Assembly (NCBI GenBank): GCA_037157565.1
Contig: JAZHRO010000063.1
Coordinates: forward strand, 89,680,001-89,744,000
DNA length: 64,000 bases
Direction of reading: 5' to 3'
Source of the DNA: Thalassia testudinum
Lineage: Eukaryota; Streptophyta; Magnoliopsida; Alismatales; Hydrocharitaceae
Shown here: piece after piece, positions 23,094 through 35,029 of the stretch
How the letters are laid out: each line of letters starts with the position of its first letter
Position numbering within the stretch: the first letter of the stretch is position 1
The notes under the pieces: generated by a model
Database searches by the model: none
Seen by the model: the letters and a program-made list of their open reading frames with translations, nothing else
What the model was told of the DNA's origin: nothing
Position numbers and translations under genes: made by a program

Positions 23094-23729
23094 CTTAATC
23101 CAACGGTTGAGATCGCACCTTGATGTCTTCTTTAAGAAGTGTGAGGGCACGGCGAGGATACATCTCATCCATTGGATTGAAATCCAAGGGCTGGGATTTG
23201 ATGAAGGGTAGATGAGGGGAGGGTAGCGGTGGCTTGTGGGTGATCTTGTGTAGTTGGGATGGTGCCATGTGGCACCATCTGAGTCATCCATCTTCTTTTG
23301 CTCGTAGGTGGTGCCACGGATGTCGGATTGAATTGATTTTTGCACCATTGGGCTGCGATTATTGATCTGAATCCATCCGTGTAGTTGGATTTGTTGTCTG
23401 AGGTTTGAATTTTAACCACCTTGCCCCTTGGCCTTTAATTTTCTGTGGATTGTACAAGATGCTACGGACGTCAGATCGAGGTGATTTTGGAGGCGTTGGC
23501 TCTAATCATCACTCTGACCACATCCGTACAGTCAAATCTTCAATCTAAAGCCTAGAAGGATGTCGCCCTATCCCCTATCCATTAAAATAAGAAAATTAAT
23601 ATACAATTTATACAAATTAATCTAAATGTATGATGATGTATGTTATGTAATATTTATAATGCTGATGCTTATATGGATCTAGGAACATGCATAAATAGGC
23701 AATTTAACACACATAGATGTGTACACATT
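23094..23729 (-). repeat. 5' LTR of element A, U3-distal part
   Basis: It continues the LTR interrupted at 12,744, aligning with about 1,600-2,231 of the 3' LTR. It includes CCATTGGATTGAAATCCAA and the terminal TAGATGTGTACACAT. The RT of element D follows at once (AGTCATCCATGG). Confidence 0.88.
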
Positions 23730-24560
23730 AGTCATCCATGGAGACTTCGAAATAATCACCAATCATGTCCAAAATGATCACCATCATAAACCTTTGAAAA
23801 GTAGCAGGTGCATTGCATAATTCGAATGCCATTTTATGGAAAGCAATGGTTCCATAGGGACAAGTAAAAGTTGTCTTCTCTTGGTCCTCCAGACTAGTTA
23901 CAACCTGGTTATATCCAGAATATCCATCTAAGAAATAGAAAAATTTCCTTCCTGCTAATTTCTCTTGGATCTGATCAATAAATAGTAGTGGGAAGTGATC
24001 CTTTTTAGTAGCCGAATTGAGTCATCTATAATCAATGCAGACCTGCCACACAGCCACGGAGCGGGTCAGGATGGATTCACCCTTGTCATTGCTCACCACA
24101 GTTAGCCTAGGTTTCTTAGTTACAACTTGAATTGGGCTTACCTAAGGACTGTCAGAAATGGGATAAATAATGCTTGCATCAAGGCACTTAATTATTTCTT
24201 TTTGACAACCTCCCACATACTCGGGTTAAGTCTCCTCTGTAATTCACGAGAAGGTCGTGCATCTTCTTCCAATTATATCTTGTGGGTGTAGTGAGCAGGA
24301 CTAATACCCTTCAAATTAGAAATTGCCCATCCAATAGCTTGCTTATTTGTACTTAGGACCTTAGTCAATTTAAGCTCTTGATCCTTGGTCAGATGGGAGT
24401 GAATAATCATAGGGAGGGTCAGATTAGGTCCTAAGAAGACATATTTCAAACTAGTTGGGAGGGACTTTAATTCCAATTTATGTGGGACCATGAGTGAGGG
24501 TAGTTGAGTAGGTGGAGATGGAGTAGGTAGCCTCTCCATAGGAGGATCAATTCTGAGTCA
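23730..24560 (-). pseudogene. Element D reverse transcriptase, N-terminal part
   Basis: Minus-strand fragments give the RT fingers and palm: a DIIKCLDASIIYP-like start near 24,190, a VTKKPRLTVVSNDKG-like linker, then FIDQIQEKLAG, a FLDGYSGYNQ-like run, FELCNAPATFQR, and Met-Asp-Asp directly at the element A junction. The linker segment with SLMVPHKLELKSLP sits at 24,273-24,539. Stops and frameshifts are frequent. Confidence 0.85.
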
Positions 24561-25740
24561 AGAGTTAGGTGCTGGATTCAGATACTTGCAGACCTCCTTG
24601 CACTTAGGTTCCAAATCAGTTTCTTTTCTTGGTTGAGTCAAACATGCTAGCAGAGGATCCTTAATAAGATTAATAGCCATGCTTTCCTCAATGTCATCAT
24701 TCCCAAAATCCTTAATAGCTCCACAATCATAAAAAAATTTCATTGCCTTAAAAACATTTAATTTCATCTTTCTATCTCCAAAGGCAATTTCCATTTTGCC
24801 AGATTCACAATCAATGTGGGCTTTAGCAGTAGCAAGGAAGGGTTTGCCTAGGATGATTGGGGTATTGCAAAGTCATTCAAACACCTCCATGTCAAGGACT
24901 AGAAAATCAACAAGGAATTAAAAGTCCTTGACATGAACAATCACATCTTCCAGAATCCCGTGCGGCTTGGTGGTAGTCCAGTTGGCTAGCTGAAGTGTAA
25001 CATTAGTGAGCTTCAGGTCATCTATACCGAATTTCTCAAAAAATACAGTCGGGATTAGATTAATGGAGGCACCTAGATCCAGTAGAGCCCTATCCAAAGT
25101 AATATCCCCAATAGAACAATAAATCAAAGGGTTTCCTGGATCCTTCTTCTTAAAGGGAAGGTTATTTAAGATGATTGAGCTAGCTTGTTCAATCAGGATA
25201 ACCTTCCTAGGATTATTATATTTTGACCTGCACTTTGTAGTAGTCAATTCCTTCAAAAATTTAGTGCAAGCTGGGAAGTGTTCAATGGCTTCCAAGAGCG
25301 AGATATTAATCTATACTTATTTGAACACATCCAACCAAGTCTCAGTAGTTGATTTAGGCTTTTCTTCCTAGGCCTATTCAGGGCCTCATGAAAAGGGATT
25401 TGGATTTCTACGTCCTTAAAATCATGAGCCTGATCCTCCTCCATTACAGGCTCCTTTCCCAAGTTAGGTGTACTAGGATCCCTAGAGTGTAGAGCGGGAG
25501 TCATCACAGGATCGTGGGTAGTCTTTCCACTTCTCAGAGTGATCAAGCTAGCTGAAGCAGGTGGATATTGATTAAGATCTTGGGAAGAGTTAGGCATAGA
25601 GTATAGATCTGATTGAGAAACCTGATTATAGATAGATCCAGGATTAGGAGGAAGATTGAAACTAGGTGGAGTCATAGGGGCTTGCTGAATCAAATGAGTT
25701 TGATTTTTATTAACCCCTTAAGGGAAATTTCATCTAATTA
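24561..25740 (-). pseudogene. Element D aspartic protease with flanks
   Basis: The 25,295-24,918 frame holds ILNNLPFKKKDPG, then the active site LLDLGAS and the downstream FGIDDLKLTNVTLQLA segment. A second piece (24,794-24,558) begins MEIAFGDRKMKL, the usual end of the Athila protease region. The gag-protease junction upstream (25,693-25,253) is proline- and serine-rich. The active-site Asp is kept. Confidence 0.85.
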
Positions 25741-27362
25741 GTGCATTTCTAGGGTTTGGAAGGGTTTGTGAGGGTAAGGCACCAATAGGTCTATCATTAG
25801 GCTTAGGTCCTATCTGGTTCTTCAGATCCCTGATGGACTGGGTCAATTGTTGCATAACTTACAACATGGAAGTATTTGTGTCCATTAGTTGTTAGTTCTC
25901 AATAAGGCCAATTCAATTTGGCTAGGCTGGTTAGGGGACAAGGGTTGATAATTTTGACCCTGGTTATAAGTGTTAGGTAAGCTAGGGTTCATCTGATAAT
26001 GTTTAGGTTGTGTGATTTGTTGGTTCACTTGCCCCTATCTTTTCCAAGAGAAATTCTAGTGGTTTCTCAAACTAAGATTATAAGTGTTTTAGAAAGGATT
26101 TCTATTATTTCCTTCGATAGCCGACACATCCTCATATCCAGATGATGATGAGGATAAGTGTGTGGATTCAGGATAGCAAGGATCAAAGGTCCTTGCGTGG
26201 GTCCCATGCAAAGGGCCTTGGGTTAGGTGGATCGCATTTTGACCCATATGTAGCTTGTTCACAAACTCCCTCCTTGAGGGAGCTTGGATAGTGGGTGATG
26301 GGAGGGTTGCTCCCTTCCTATTGTTGCTCATTAGTTCATCCAATTTTTTCGAAACAACCTCAACTTTGTCCAGTTTTTCACAGATCAAGTTCATATCCCC
26401 ATTACTGGGGCTCTCCTGGACCTTATAAATTCTACCTCCAGGTTGCATGGATCTTCCATAAGTTTCATGCAGGCATTATTCATAGAATTTTCACTCATAT
26501 TCTCAAATAAATCAAAAGCACTATTTTTATCTTTCCTCATAAAGTTACCTCCATAAGCGGCATCCATAAGGCTTCTCATGTGATCATTAAGCCTGCAATA
26601 AAAGATCTGCACTAGTTGCCATCTAAGAACCTCATGATGCAGGCATTTTCTAATTAATTCCATGAATCTCTCCCAAGCTTCGTGCAATGGTTCTTTAGGG
26701 TGTTGGGAGAGGATGGTGATAGCATTTTTAAGTTCACTGGTTTTTCTAATTGGGAAATTTTTCTTTAGGAAGGCACTTCTTATCTCCCCTTATGTGTTAA
26801 CGGGTCTTCCTATAGACCTTAACCAATGACTAGCTTTCTCTTTTAGGTCAAAAGGGAGGAGTTTCATTTTTAGCACATCATCATGTAGATTAAGAATTGT
26901 AATTGTCTCACTAATGGCCATAAACTCTTCTAAGAATTGAAAGGGGTCTTCATCATATTTGCCCTGAAAATGAGGTAGAAGTTGTATAGTGGTGTGCTTA
27001 ATCTCAAATTGAGCCTCTACAGGTGGGACCCTAACATAAGGTTGGTGTTGATACTGGGTAGGGTTGTAAAAATCCCTCAAGAGTCTAGCCTAAGGATGTT
27101 GGATCTGTAAAATCTCAAGCATCTCCTACATTTGGGTTTAATGATTTTATTGAAACTGGTTCAGTTGAAGTTGGAGATTTTGGATATGAGCCTGGGGATT
27201 AATCTAATTCGGTTGTGGATTCAGGTTGGCTGGGTTAGCCATCAAATCAAGATCAGAGTCTAAGTCAGATGTAGAATTGGATTCACCAATAATCAGTCTC
27301 CTCCTTGGTTCTCTTTGCAGAGGTGGCACTAAGTGTGGATTTTGTGATCTAGTTCCATGCAT
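25741..27362 (-). pseudogene. Element D gag
   Basis: The start is placed at the ATG at 27,362 (MHGTRSQNPHL), matching the gag starts of A and F. Conserved segments follow: LRDFYNPTQYQ near 27,080, LPHFQGKYDEDPFQFLEEF, LKEKASHWLRSIG, then HEAWERFMELIRKCLHHE and FYCRLNDHMRSLMDAAYGGNF near 26,600. The C-terminal part carries KLDKVEVVSKKLDEL. In-frame TAG and TAA codons interrupt it. Confidence 0.85.
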
Positions 27363-28757
27363 ACACTTGGAAGAAGGTTATTGACGTAGAGAGAACAGGA
27401 GAGAAGTGTGTGCATAATGCAAGAAATCAAATTCTAGCCCTAAAGGGTTGCACCTATTGGACCTAGTCCAAGTTTCGCTAACCCTAACTAAATTACCTGA
27501 CCCTTAAATTACTTGGCTGGCCAAAAGAATGGGACCCCCTAGGACACCATTAGCGGTTAACGTGGTTACCGCACCAACCTTTCTTGTCACCAGTTGGTCC
27601 AAATAGATAGGGCCTCAGATACAATCAACTAGGTATAGCTCCAGTTTGGAAGATAAAATCCAACCTAGTTGGTGCGCCTATCAAATTAATTAGGGCTTAG
27701 GATTTAAAGTGCATGGGATTATATGATGGGCATGAGGGGGTGGGTGACAAACAAGGATCCACAAATAGATTTAATTAGTGGAGTATCTTTCAATGCTCGA
27801 ATAATCAATTCACCAATTTTAGGATTCAGATTTTAGGGTCTTTTCAAACAAGTTTTGAGTGGAACAGATGGCATTTTGCAATCATGGGACCTTAATCGTT
27901 TTCCTTTAGATTGTGAATTTGACAACCCTAATGTGGCACCTTAGCATACAACTTCTAAGTGAATCTCTTTTATTTCAAGTGGTGTAGCCCAAACAATGCA
28001 AAAGAGGCTTCCCAAACACCACTTGATCAAGTAACATGAAATAATTTTTTTTTCAGAATTTTAGAGGCCTAAAAATATTTTTTTTAGATTTTTCAACTCA
28101 AAATGCCAAAATAGTCCGAACAGACCCCTAATGAGTATTTTCCAAAAGTTGTAATGATACATCCTTTAGAAACTTTTTCCAATTTTTTTCAATAAGCTAG
28201 ATTTAATCAGAAATCCAATGACAAAAATTTCACTAAATTTGGAGTTGTATAGAATTCAGGAAAATTCGATGAACATGGATCTCCAATAGAAAAATTTCAG
28301 ATATACCCACCGATAGTAAAAGATTTTTGCATGAAATTTGGTGGGTTTTTTCCTGACTTCAAGGGGATCACGTATGTAGTAAAAATTTGGAAATTTTTGG
28401 TCATACCAATAGTTCGAAATTAAATTTTTAATTCAGCAAGAAAAATCAATCCAAACTTGGTTAGGATGAGATAAGAACTGTAAGCACAAGTAGAGTAGGA
28501 TAAGACATATACATATATGCATATATTTGAAATAATACTAAATGCAATTACTCCTAAGAGTCATGAATCTACAAAAGTCTAGGATGTAGAAGACCTACCT
28601 GGAGATCTTCACCCGCATTTTTCTTCTTGTCGCTTCGTGATTCATTCTCCCACGACTACGCGAACCTACACACAAAGTGACAAAAGGAGAAGAACAAGTT
28701 AGATCTCACAAATGTAAATCTAGAGGAAGCTATTGAAAGAGAAATAATCGCGTTGCT
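27363..28757 (-). other. 5' leader of element D
   Basis: Non-coding sequence between primer site and gag. I see no open frame of note and no recognisable gene. Confidence 0.65.
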
Positions 28758-28775
28758 TCCTCGGCAATGGCACCA
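28758..28775 (-). other. Primer binding site of element D (tRNA-Asp)
   Basis: The minus strand reads TGGTGCCATTGCCGAGGA followed by AGCAACG, a slightly changed tRNA-Asp complement next to the LTR. Confidence 0.82.
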
Positions 28776-28780
28776 AAAAC

Positions 28781-30089
28781 TATGCTGAATGTGGATGTGA
28801 TTGCGAAAAATCGCTTTTCGTTGTAGTGTGTATAGAAACTCTTGAATTTGTAAGTGAAATTGAACTCGTAAAATTTTTCGAATAGAAATATGGGAGTCCG
28901 AGTTGTTCACAGGGAGGCAAATAGACCAAAATCGCTTTCCTAATTAGAACTAAATCGAATATCAAGTAGGATGATTAATAGAACTAATACTAAATCTAAT
29001 GGCATGCAACTACTAGAATAATAATATACTGCTACTAGAAAGCATACAACTTGAAGATAAGTTGAAAAGTAAATATTAGAACTTTTATTGAATAAGATAA
29101 GAGTTTAACACCAATAAAAGTAGTAGTACAACTAGAGGAATGCTTGGAAAATTACAACTAGAACTAGACTACTACAACTAGAACTAGAGAAATGCAGAAA
29201 TTATGGACTTCGAAGGCGAAGTTCGGAGAGGTGGTATAGATACGGATGCGAAAGTGCACCCACTAGAACCACTAGAGTTGGCGTGGACTAGTAGTAGTAG
29301 TAGAGACTATTTGAAGGTAAGGAATTCTAAATAATAGATGATTCTAAGGGTGGGCGGCTAGGTGAATTTATAAGAAATAGAGAAGCTTCCTATTGGTTGA
29401 TCTAGAGTGCCTAGGATCACTAAATTGGGTGGTCTAGATTAAATCCTAAGGGATGGTTAGGATAGGTAGGATATAGTCCCTTAGATCTAGGATGGAGGGC
29501 TAGGATAGGGAGGTCTTTTTTGGTGGTTTTCTAAATATAGGTGGCTAGCCACTTAGGATAAAATCTTGGTGTTTGGCTGGCCACCTATGAAGGGATAAGG
29601 AGGCTTTGGGTGGTGGCTAGGGTTTCTAGGGTTAGGTTAGGATAAAATCTAGGTTGGTGTAGGTTTTCCTGAGGGATAAAATCTAATATGGCTAGCAATT
29701 ATAGTTAGAAAATCCAAGCTTATGGTTAGCCAATAGTGCTAGCTAATTGGGTTAGGTGGTAGAGTGTAGGTCTAGATTAATTAGGCTCCTAACTAGGGTA
29801 ATGTATTGGGATAATTGGTTTCTAAATAGGTCTGCTAACTAGGTTAGTCAACTCCAAATGAGCTTAAGTCCAGAAATACAATCAGCCATGCTCCTATCAA
29901 CTTGAAATTTTATATCTGTACATATAAAAATAAACACATCAAGGTACCAGATACAATTGCAGGAAAAATTGCAAAAAACCCATAAGTATGCATTATTTAC
30001 AAAATGTCATGAAATGCCTAATCTAACCTGCTAAATGAAATCTAACCCAAATTACCCTTAGAAAAACATTAATTAGGCATTAATTAACA
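28781..30089 (-). repeat. 5' LTR of element D
   Basis: It begins beside the primer site with TATGCTG. The inner part contains the typical Athila U5 wording GGGAGTCCGAGTTGTTCACAG. A minus-strand TATAAAT lies at 29,366-29,372. I place the outer end at 30,089 because the minus strand there starts TGTTAATTAATGCC followed by its inverted partner, like other LTR starts in this window. The outer edge is inferred, since no second copy is available. Confidence 0.65.
29366..29372 (-). promoter_or_regulatory. TATA box of element D LTR
   Basis: TTATAAATTC on the minus strand, about 720 bases from the outer LTR end. Confidence 0.5.
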
Positions 30090-31218
30090 TAATAAATATG
30101 GAAATATCACTTGCCATCACCGCACTTGTCATTGCTGTGCTCGCGTCCACCTTCCTCTCACTCTGTCTCTCTTCCAGGCACCCTTGCAAGGAATGGGGAG
30201 GGAAGGAGCAGTGGCGGCGATTTGCATGGTTCACGGAAGGGAGGGTTACGAGGTTTTACAAAAGTGGGGAGGAGAGAGAAAGAAGATGTAGGAAGGATTA
30301 GAATTAAGAAAGAGGAGTTTAGGAAAGGAGATTTGATTAAATGCTTAATGTTGATTAGATTAAGAACTCAATATATATATATTTCTTTTAACTTTCTAAC
30401 CCACACATAATCCCAAAATCATGTGAAACAAACTCCAATTATTACGTAACACATATTGTTGGAATCGTTACAAGACAAGGAAACCATTAAAATTCGTGGA
30501 TTTCGAAATGGAAGTCATTTGCACCATGCAATTCCCAAAGTGAGTTGCACGCAAGGTTATTAGTGGTTTACACGTGTTTCACTTATCCAAGGTTTGATCA
30601 CCTCACGAAAAATGATATTGGAATCCTGACGACACCGAAAGGCTAATTGTTCTCTCAGATCTTCAATTTAATGTTTGGATTATAAAAATGAAAAGACACG
30701 TAGGTTTCGTCTTTAGTTACACAATTTTAATTCACGCTGGGTCTGATTTGCACATAATTGGTGACATCGAATTCATCTTGAGGTCCAGTATCCGATTAAA
30801 TAACTAGATTATTGGTTTGTGTCATTAAAGCTAATGACACCCTAAACCCTAATTTAGCCTTTTTATAGACTACTAATTAGGATTAGGGTCAAGGAAAGTT
30901 ATTAGTTGCCCAAAATACACTTAGAAATTGGTTTATTCACGTTGCAATCCTATTCATCTTATTTTAAGCATAACTTGAGCTACACAACTTGGATTCCCAT
31001 GAAACAAGTGTTGTTAGAAAGCTTACAATGAGAGGAATCTAATGATACCCCATATGGTTCCCTTTTGAAGAGGTTTTACCAATGGTTGACTGCAAACATG
31101 CATTTCTTCATGTTTTACGATGTGTTTACACTCTCATCAAGCCCAACTTGTCTTTACGGGTTTGAAATGACTCGAACAACTCCAAAATGACTCAGGACCA
31201 AGATTTTAGGGCATTACA
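30090..31218 (-). repeat. Probable 3' LTR of chromovirus remnant I
   Basis: On the minus strand it starts TGTAATGCCCTAAAATC, the usual opening of Tekay/Del LTRs (TGTAACGCCCC). It has a long TATATATATAT box at 30,369-30,382 and then a C/T-rich leader. The inner boundary at 30,090 is set by the inferred edge of D, so D may be inserted in this LTR. Two overlapping frames near 30,100-30,410 lack domains. Confidence 0.6.
30369..30382 (-). promoter_or_regulatory. TATA box of chromovirus I LTR
   Basis: An alternating AT run is followed on the minus strand by a C/T-rich CTCCTCTTTC leader with CTCTCTCC. Confidence 0.5.
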
Positions 31219-31720
31219 TTTGGTATCCGGATGTCATTTGCACTTGCAGGTGTCTATAGAGTTTTCACCATGAGTATGACTACTTTTGAGTCTAAGTACT
31301 GTAACATCATCCATTAGTGGGAAATTACTGAGCTTCTTGCCATGAGCACCTTATTCTTTAGTGACCAGCTCATTGACTATCACCATAATTAAGAACTTCC
31401 AAGTTTCGATTTGCTTAGATCGCTACCAGTACCTTCATAAGAGGCATGACCTTGTTGCCTAGCTTCTTCATTTCCAAATCCAAGATTTGAATTGGCTACT
31501 CTTTGTAGCTATGGTTAGGTTCAATTTAGAGATCATCATAGCATAGCACCTGGCTTTTTTTTGGCACATACTTCCTCAATGATGACTTGAGAAAGATGTC
31601 ATGCATTAGTGATAGTTAAGGAGGAAGGGCCAAATGATATGCTACTGGGTCGACCCACTCAAGTATCTCGAAGGGTCCTGAAGGATGAATAGTTTGTCTA
31701 TGGCATCGTGGAAGTGTGAA
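31219..31720 (-). pseudogene. Chromovirus I: integrase C-terminus and chromodomain remnant
   Basis: The minus strand reads GPFEILEWVDPVAYHLALPP, then a SLMHDIFLKSSLRKYVP-like run, and further on PIQILDLEMKKLGNKVMPLMKVL, which is the Tekay/Del integrase tail and chromodomain start. The same segment in element H (56,607-56,936) is almost identical in pattern. It is broken by stops and truncated at its N-terminal side near 31,720. It abuts the LTR at 31,218 after a short, decayed 3' UTR. Confidence 0.8.
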
Positions 31721-32300
31721 AAATTGTCATTTAAAACTTTGATTAAAAAATGATTCGATGTCCAAAATCAAATCATCGAACTATAAGTGACCTAAATCTA
31801 AAGCACATTGGAAAGATTAACTTCTTCCCATTTTGAGGTGCTATGAGTTAAAGTTATACATTTTTGGTGGCATAGTATATTACCATATGGGCAACGCCTC
31901 CTACAATAAGCCTTGGCGTAGTGCGAAACCTTCTTGGCAAGATGATGAGGCCCTCAATGCCGAGAGCACCCAACAACATTTATGTATCATGAACCCTTCG
32001 TGAACCTGAGGCAACCCTTACCTCGAATCTCCACATGCACGACTGCAAGATCGCCAACAGGATCACCAAGTCATGATCCTTCATATATTGGTTGTCCAAC
32101 CTCCTTGTTGGACTTCCAACAAGATCCTTCATCTTCCAACCAAAGTATTGGTCTTCCAACAACACTTAGTTGGTCTTCCAACTCTAGTGTTGGACGTCTA
32201 AGAAGCGAAGAGAGGCAAGGGGGTTATCACAACTGGTCTATGATGAGAGACTCATCATGGCTCCTAATTTATCAATATTAGCTAGCTTTCCTAGTTAAAT
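31721..32300. other. Unassigned sequence with TTGG/CCAAC repeats
   Basis: I recognise no gene. The first part has LTR-like phrases. The stretch 32,089-32,195 is dense with TTCCAAC and GTTGGT(C)TTCC motifs in both orientations. It probably belongs to an older, unidentified element. Confidence 0.5.
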
Positions 32301-33010
32301 TACCAGGGAATAGCATTATACTAGGGTTAATTATGTATTTAGAGTAATAATAGCAAAGACCTTGTTTATATGTTCAAATACCTAAATTAAGGGTTAATAA
32401 ACATCTATTTATGCTTAATTAATAAATGGAACTTAAATCCAATCATTTAGCTACATATAATTATTATATCTAATTTATGTTATTTATATTAACTAAGTTG
32501 TTAATTAACTTAATAATGTTAAGTACTTAATTAAATATAGCTAATAGTGGTAAAAATGCAATCTCATGTCATAAATATATTATTTACAGTATTTATAATT
32601 ATATATAAAAAATTGAAAAATAAATAATTTAATTTAAGCCTTAAAACTCATGGTTTGCATTTCAATCCCTAACTTCTATATCAGTTAAGTCCTTTTAATC
32701 ATGCATAGGTCCTTCATATTTACATCCATGTCCTTAGACTTTTTCTTCTTATTTTCTTCTTTACTGAGACCGAAAGCTGGCATTCACTCACATCCTTCTT
32801 CGATGTTAGCAGCATGGGAGGGCTGAGCTCCATTTCTATGCGTGGCAAGCTTCACCATAACAAACCCTTCACATCCATTAGTTTGGATGTTTTGCACGTG
32901 CATTATGGACACCTGGAGGCTTCACCACCGTCGAAGAAGGTGATGGAATATTTTGATGTATCTAGACGCACTTCAATCCAGATTCAAGGTCCCTAACCTT
33001 CCTCACCACC

Positions 33011-33018
33011 TATAAATA
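33011..33018 (+). promoter_or_regulatory. TATA box, probable LTR promoter
   Basis: TATAAATA is followed by CCCCCCTCACC, resembling other LTR core promoters here. Confidence 0.4.
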
Positions 33019-34059
33019 CCCCCCTCACCTCCTTGAGCCTCAGTTGGTTTCAATACTTTCCAAATGAGATTTTGAACTCAATTTAGCTTAAACCAATTAT
33101 TCTCCACCTTTTGAATTCAGCTAGAACCTTTCTAGAGATCTTAATATATTAATTGAGGCAATTACTCTTTTATTCGCCTGTTCTGAAGAACAACATGGAG
33201 CTTTGAAGCTCCTTAAGCTCCAAAAGCTTTCCAACACCCCTATTCCTATTCCACATGATGTGAAATATTCTTAGGCACTCTTTGAGGGCTTTAGGCATGA
33301 AGGAAAGGGACAGAACAAGTTCAATGTTGAAGATTGCACATCGAGCTAATGCTGGGCTACAACCATGTTGTGGAGTCAACTTTAAATGATGATCAGATGA
33401 GCTATAGAGATCCAATCAACGAAGTGATGAATGGAATCAAAAGAGGAAGCATAGGACTCTTGATCTGGAGCATTAATTTGTCAGGAGATTTTGAGATATG
33501 ATTGGGATCAAGAGAGAAATCAAACACTGGAAACAACACTGTGCAGAGAAGAAAGGGGACAACATAGTCCCACATCGATAGTTGAATAAGTGTCACAGGC
33601 ATATATAATGAATAACCTCCTAGGCTTATTACCCAAACAAGGGTGGGTTCCCCAAGTGGCTCTCTTGTGCATGTTGCTCTTGATATATTTGACCATGTGC
33701 TGTGGGAGAGCGGCCTCCGGGTGCCATGTGGAAGGCTAAGATGGTGACACATGGCTAGTAGTGGCACCAATTTGGCCATCATGGCCATTGATCCTACGAA
33801 AGCCATGTGGAGCCATCTCTCCTTTTGGTGTGCATTTGGTGTGTGAAAGGCTTGAATTTGCGAGAATTTGGCTAAGTGTTGAGAACATAGTATGATTTGT
33901 GAAGGCTCTGTGGGTGAGGCATAAGACCTAAGTGTAAAATGATAAATGCCTAAGTTTGTAATAAATGATGTGGATTAATTGTGTTGTTTCAAAACAACAT
34001 TTTAAAATTTCTTTTTAAAATTCAATGCATATATTTTTCTTTTCATTATGGAATGATTC

Positions 34060-34520
34060 CATGCTATTATTATTCATTTTTATGCAATTATTCATGTGGA
34101 TAACATATTGTAGTAATTAATTAGTTAATTAATTAGTTAGTTAATTATATAGTTAATTATTATGGTAACTTAAACTATAACTATATTTATACCATATTAT
34201 TAAGTAGTAGTATAATGTAATTAGTAATTTTAAGTGCTTAGTAATTATAGCATGTTTAGTATAGTAGTTAGGTTAGTATTAAGTTTATAATTTAATTAAG
34301 TAATCCTCATATCTATTAGATTAAGTAATTAAAGTAAATAGTTATTAGTTATATGACCTAAGTATGTATATAACTTATAAGCTATTTTAAGTAAGTAATA
34401 ATAGTTATGTATAGTAAGTTAATAACTAAATTATAGTAAATAAGTTATATAATAGTTATGTATATAAGTTAAGTATATACTAATTAATTAATTATTATAA
34501 TTAAGAATGAGAATTAAGTT
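34060..34520. repeat. A/T-only low-complexity tract
   Basis: Long runs of TTAGTTAATTA and TAAGTAATAAT-like repeats, with very few G or C. Confidence 0.75.
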
Positions 34521-34995
34521 AAAAAAATACTTCTTTCCTTAGTCTTTAGGTAGTTTGCTTTGTTGGATTAAGTTAGATATATAAAAAATACCAGAAAGAC
34601 ATCTTTATCTGACTAGCAGTTGTATCCATTAGGCATACACTCTTAGGAGTGCATATTTTCTGCTAGATTTCTGTTTCGGGATATCTGTTGTGGAGATAGA
34701 GAAGATTGATCGCATAGATCCCTATCTTAGACTTAAGTAACCATATTATTGATTGAAATTATTAAAAAGTGAAACACATCTTGTTTCTTCTTTTCATTAG
34801 AAGACATATTATAAAAAGACGAATTCATTAAAACTCGTGACATTTATCTGTTTTTCTAACTTGTGTGCGGGTTTTTATTGCTATCTGTTGCATGCTATTA
34901 TGCACATAGTGCAATCACTAGAGTCACACAAGTCTTTCATTCTACCTCTCCTCTTTTCACCTCTTAGGGCTTTGGTTGAAGATCAACAAGTCTGT

Positions 34996-35029
34996 CTCAC
35001 TACTAGAGCCCCGGGGAGCTAGTAGTGAG
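34996..35029. repeat. 34-bp near-perfect palindrome
   Basis: CTCACTACTAG and its complement flank a CCCCGGGG core, with AG on both sides of the core as the only mismatch. Confidence 0.85.

Larger units (their letters stand above)
415..23729 (-). mobile_element. Element A: Athila-like Ty3/gypsy retrotransposon, interrupted
   Basis: This is a complete but decayed LTR element on the minus strand, with nested insertions inside it. Order on the minus strand: 5' LTR (23,729-23,094 plus 12,744-11,540), primer site (11,536-11,519), leader, gag, protease, RT, RNase H, integrase, non-coding 3' region, polypurine tract and 3' LTR (2,231-415). The two LTRs align along their length apart from the element C insertion. 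The primer site complements the 3' end of tRNA-Asp, as expected for Athila. The element lies inside the RT of element D. Coding parts carry many in-frame stops, mostly TAG or TAA, so it is inactive. Confidence 0.85.
23730..30089 (-). mobile_element. Element D: Athila-like retrotransposon, 5' portion
   Basis: This is the older host element of A. On the minus strand it has a 5' LTR (30,089-28,781), primer site, leader, gag from 27,362, protease, and RT broken at 23,730. The rest of RT is at 1-414. It is decayed, with many stops. Its 3' half is outside the window on the left. Confidence 0.82.

Noticed and set aside
33402..33806. 134-codon minus-strand frame
   Set aside because: No recognisable domain, lies in a probable LTR leader upstream of element E, and lacks coding-like conservation evidence.
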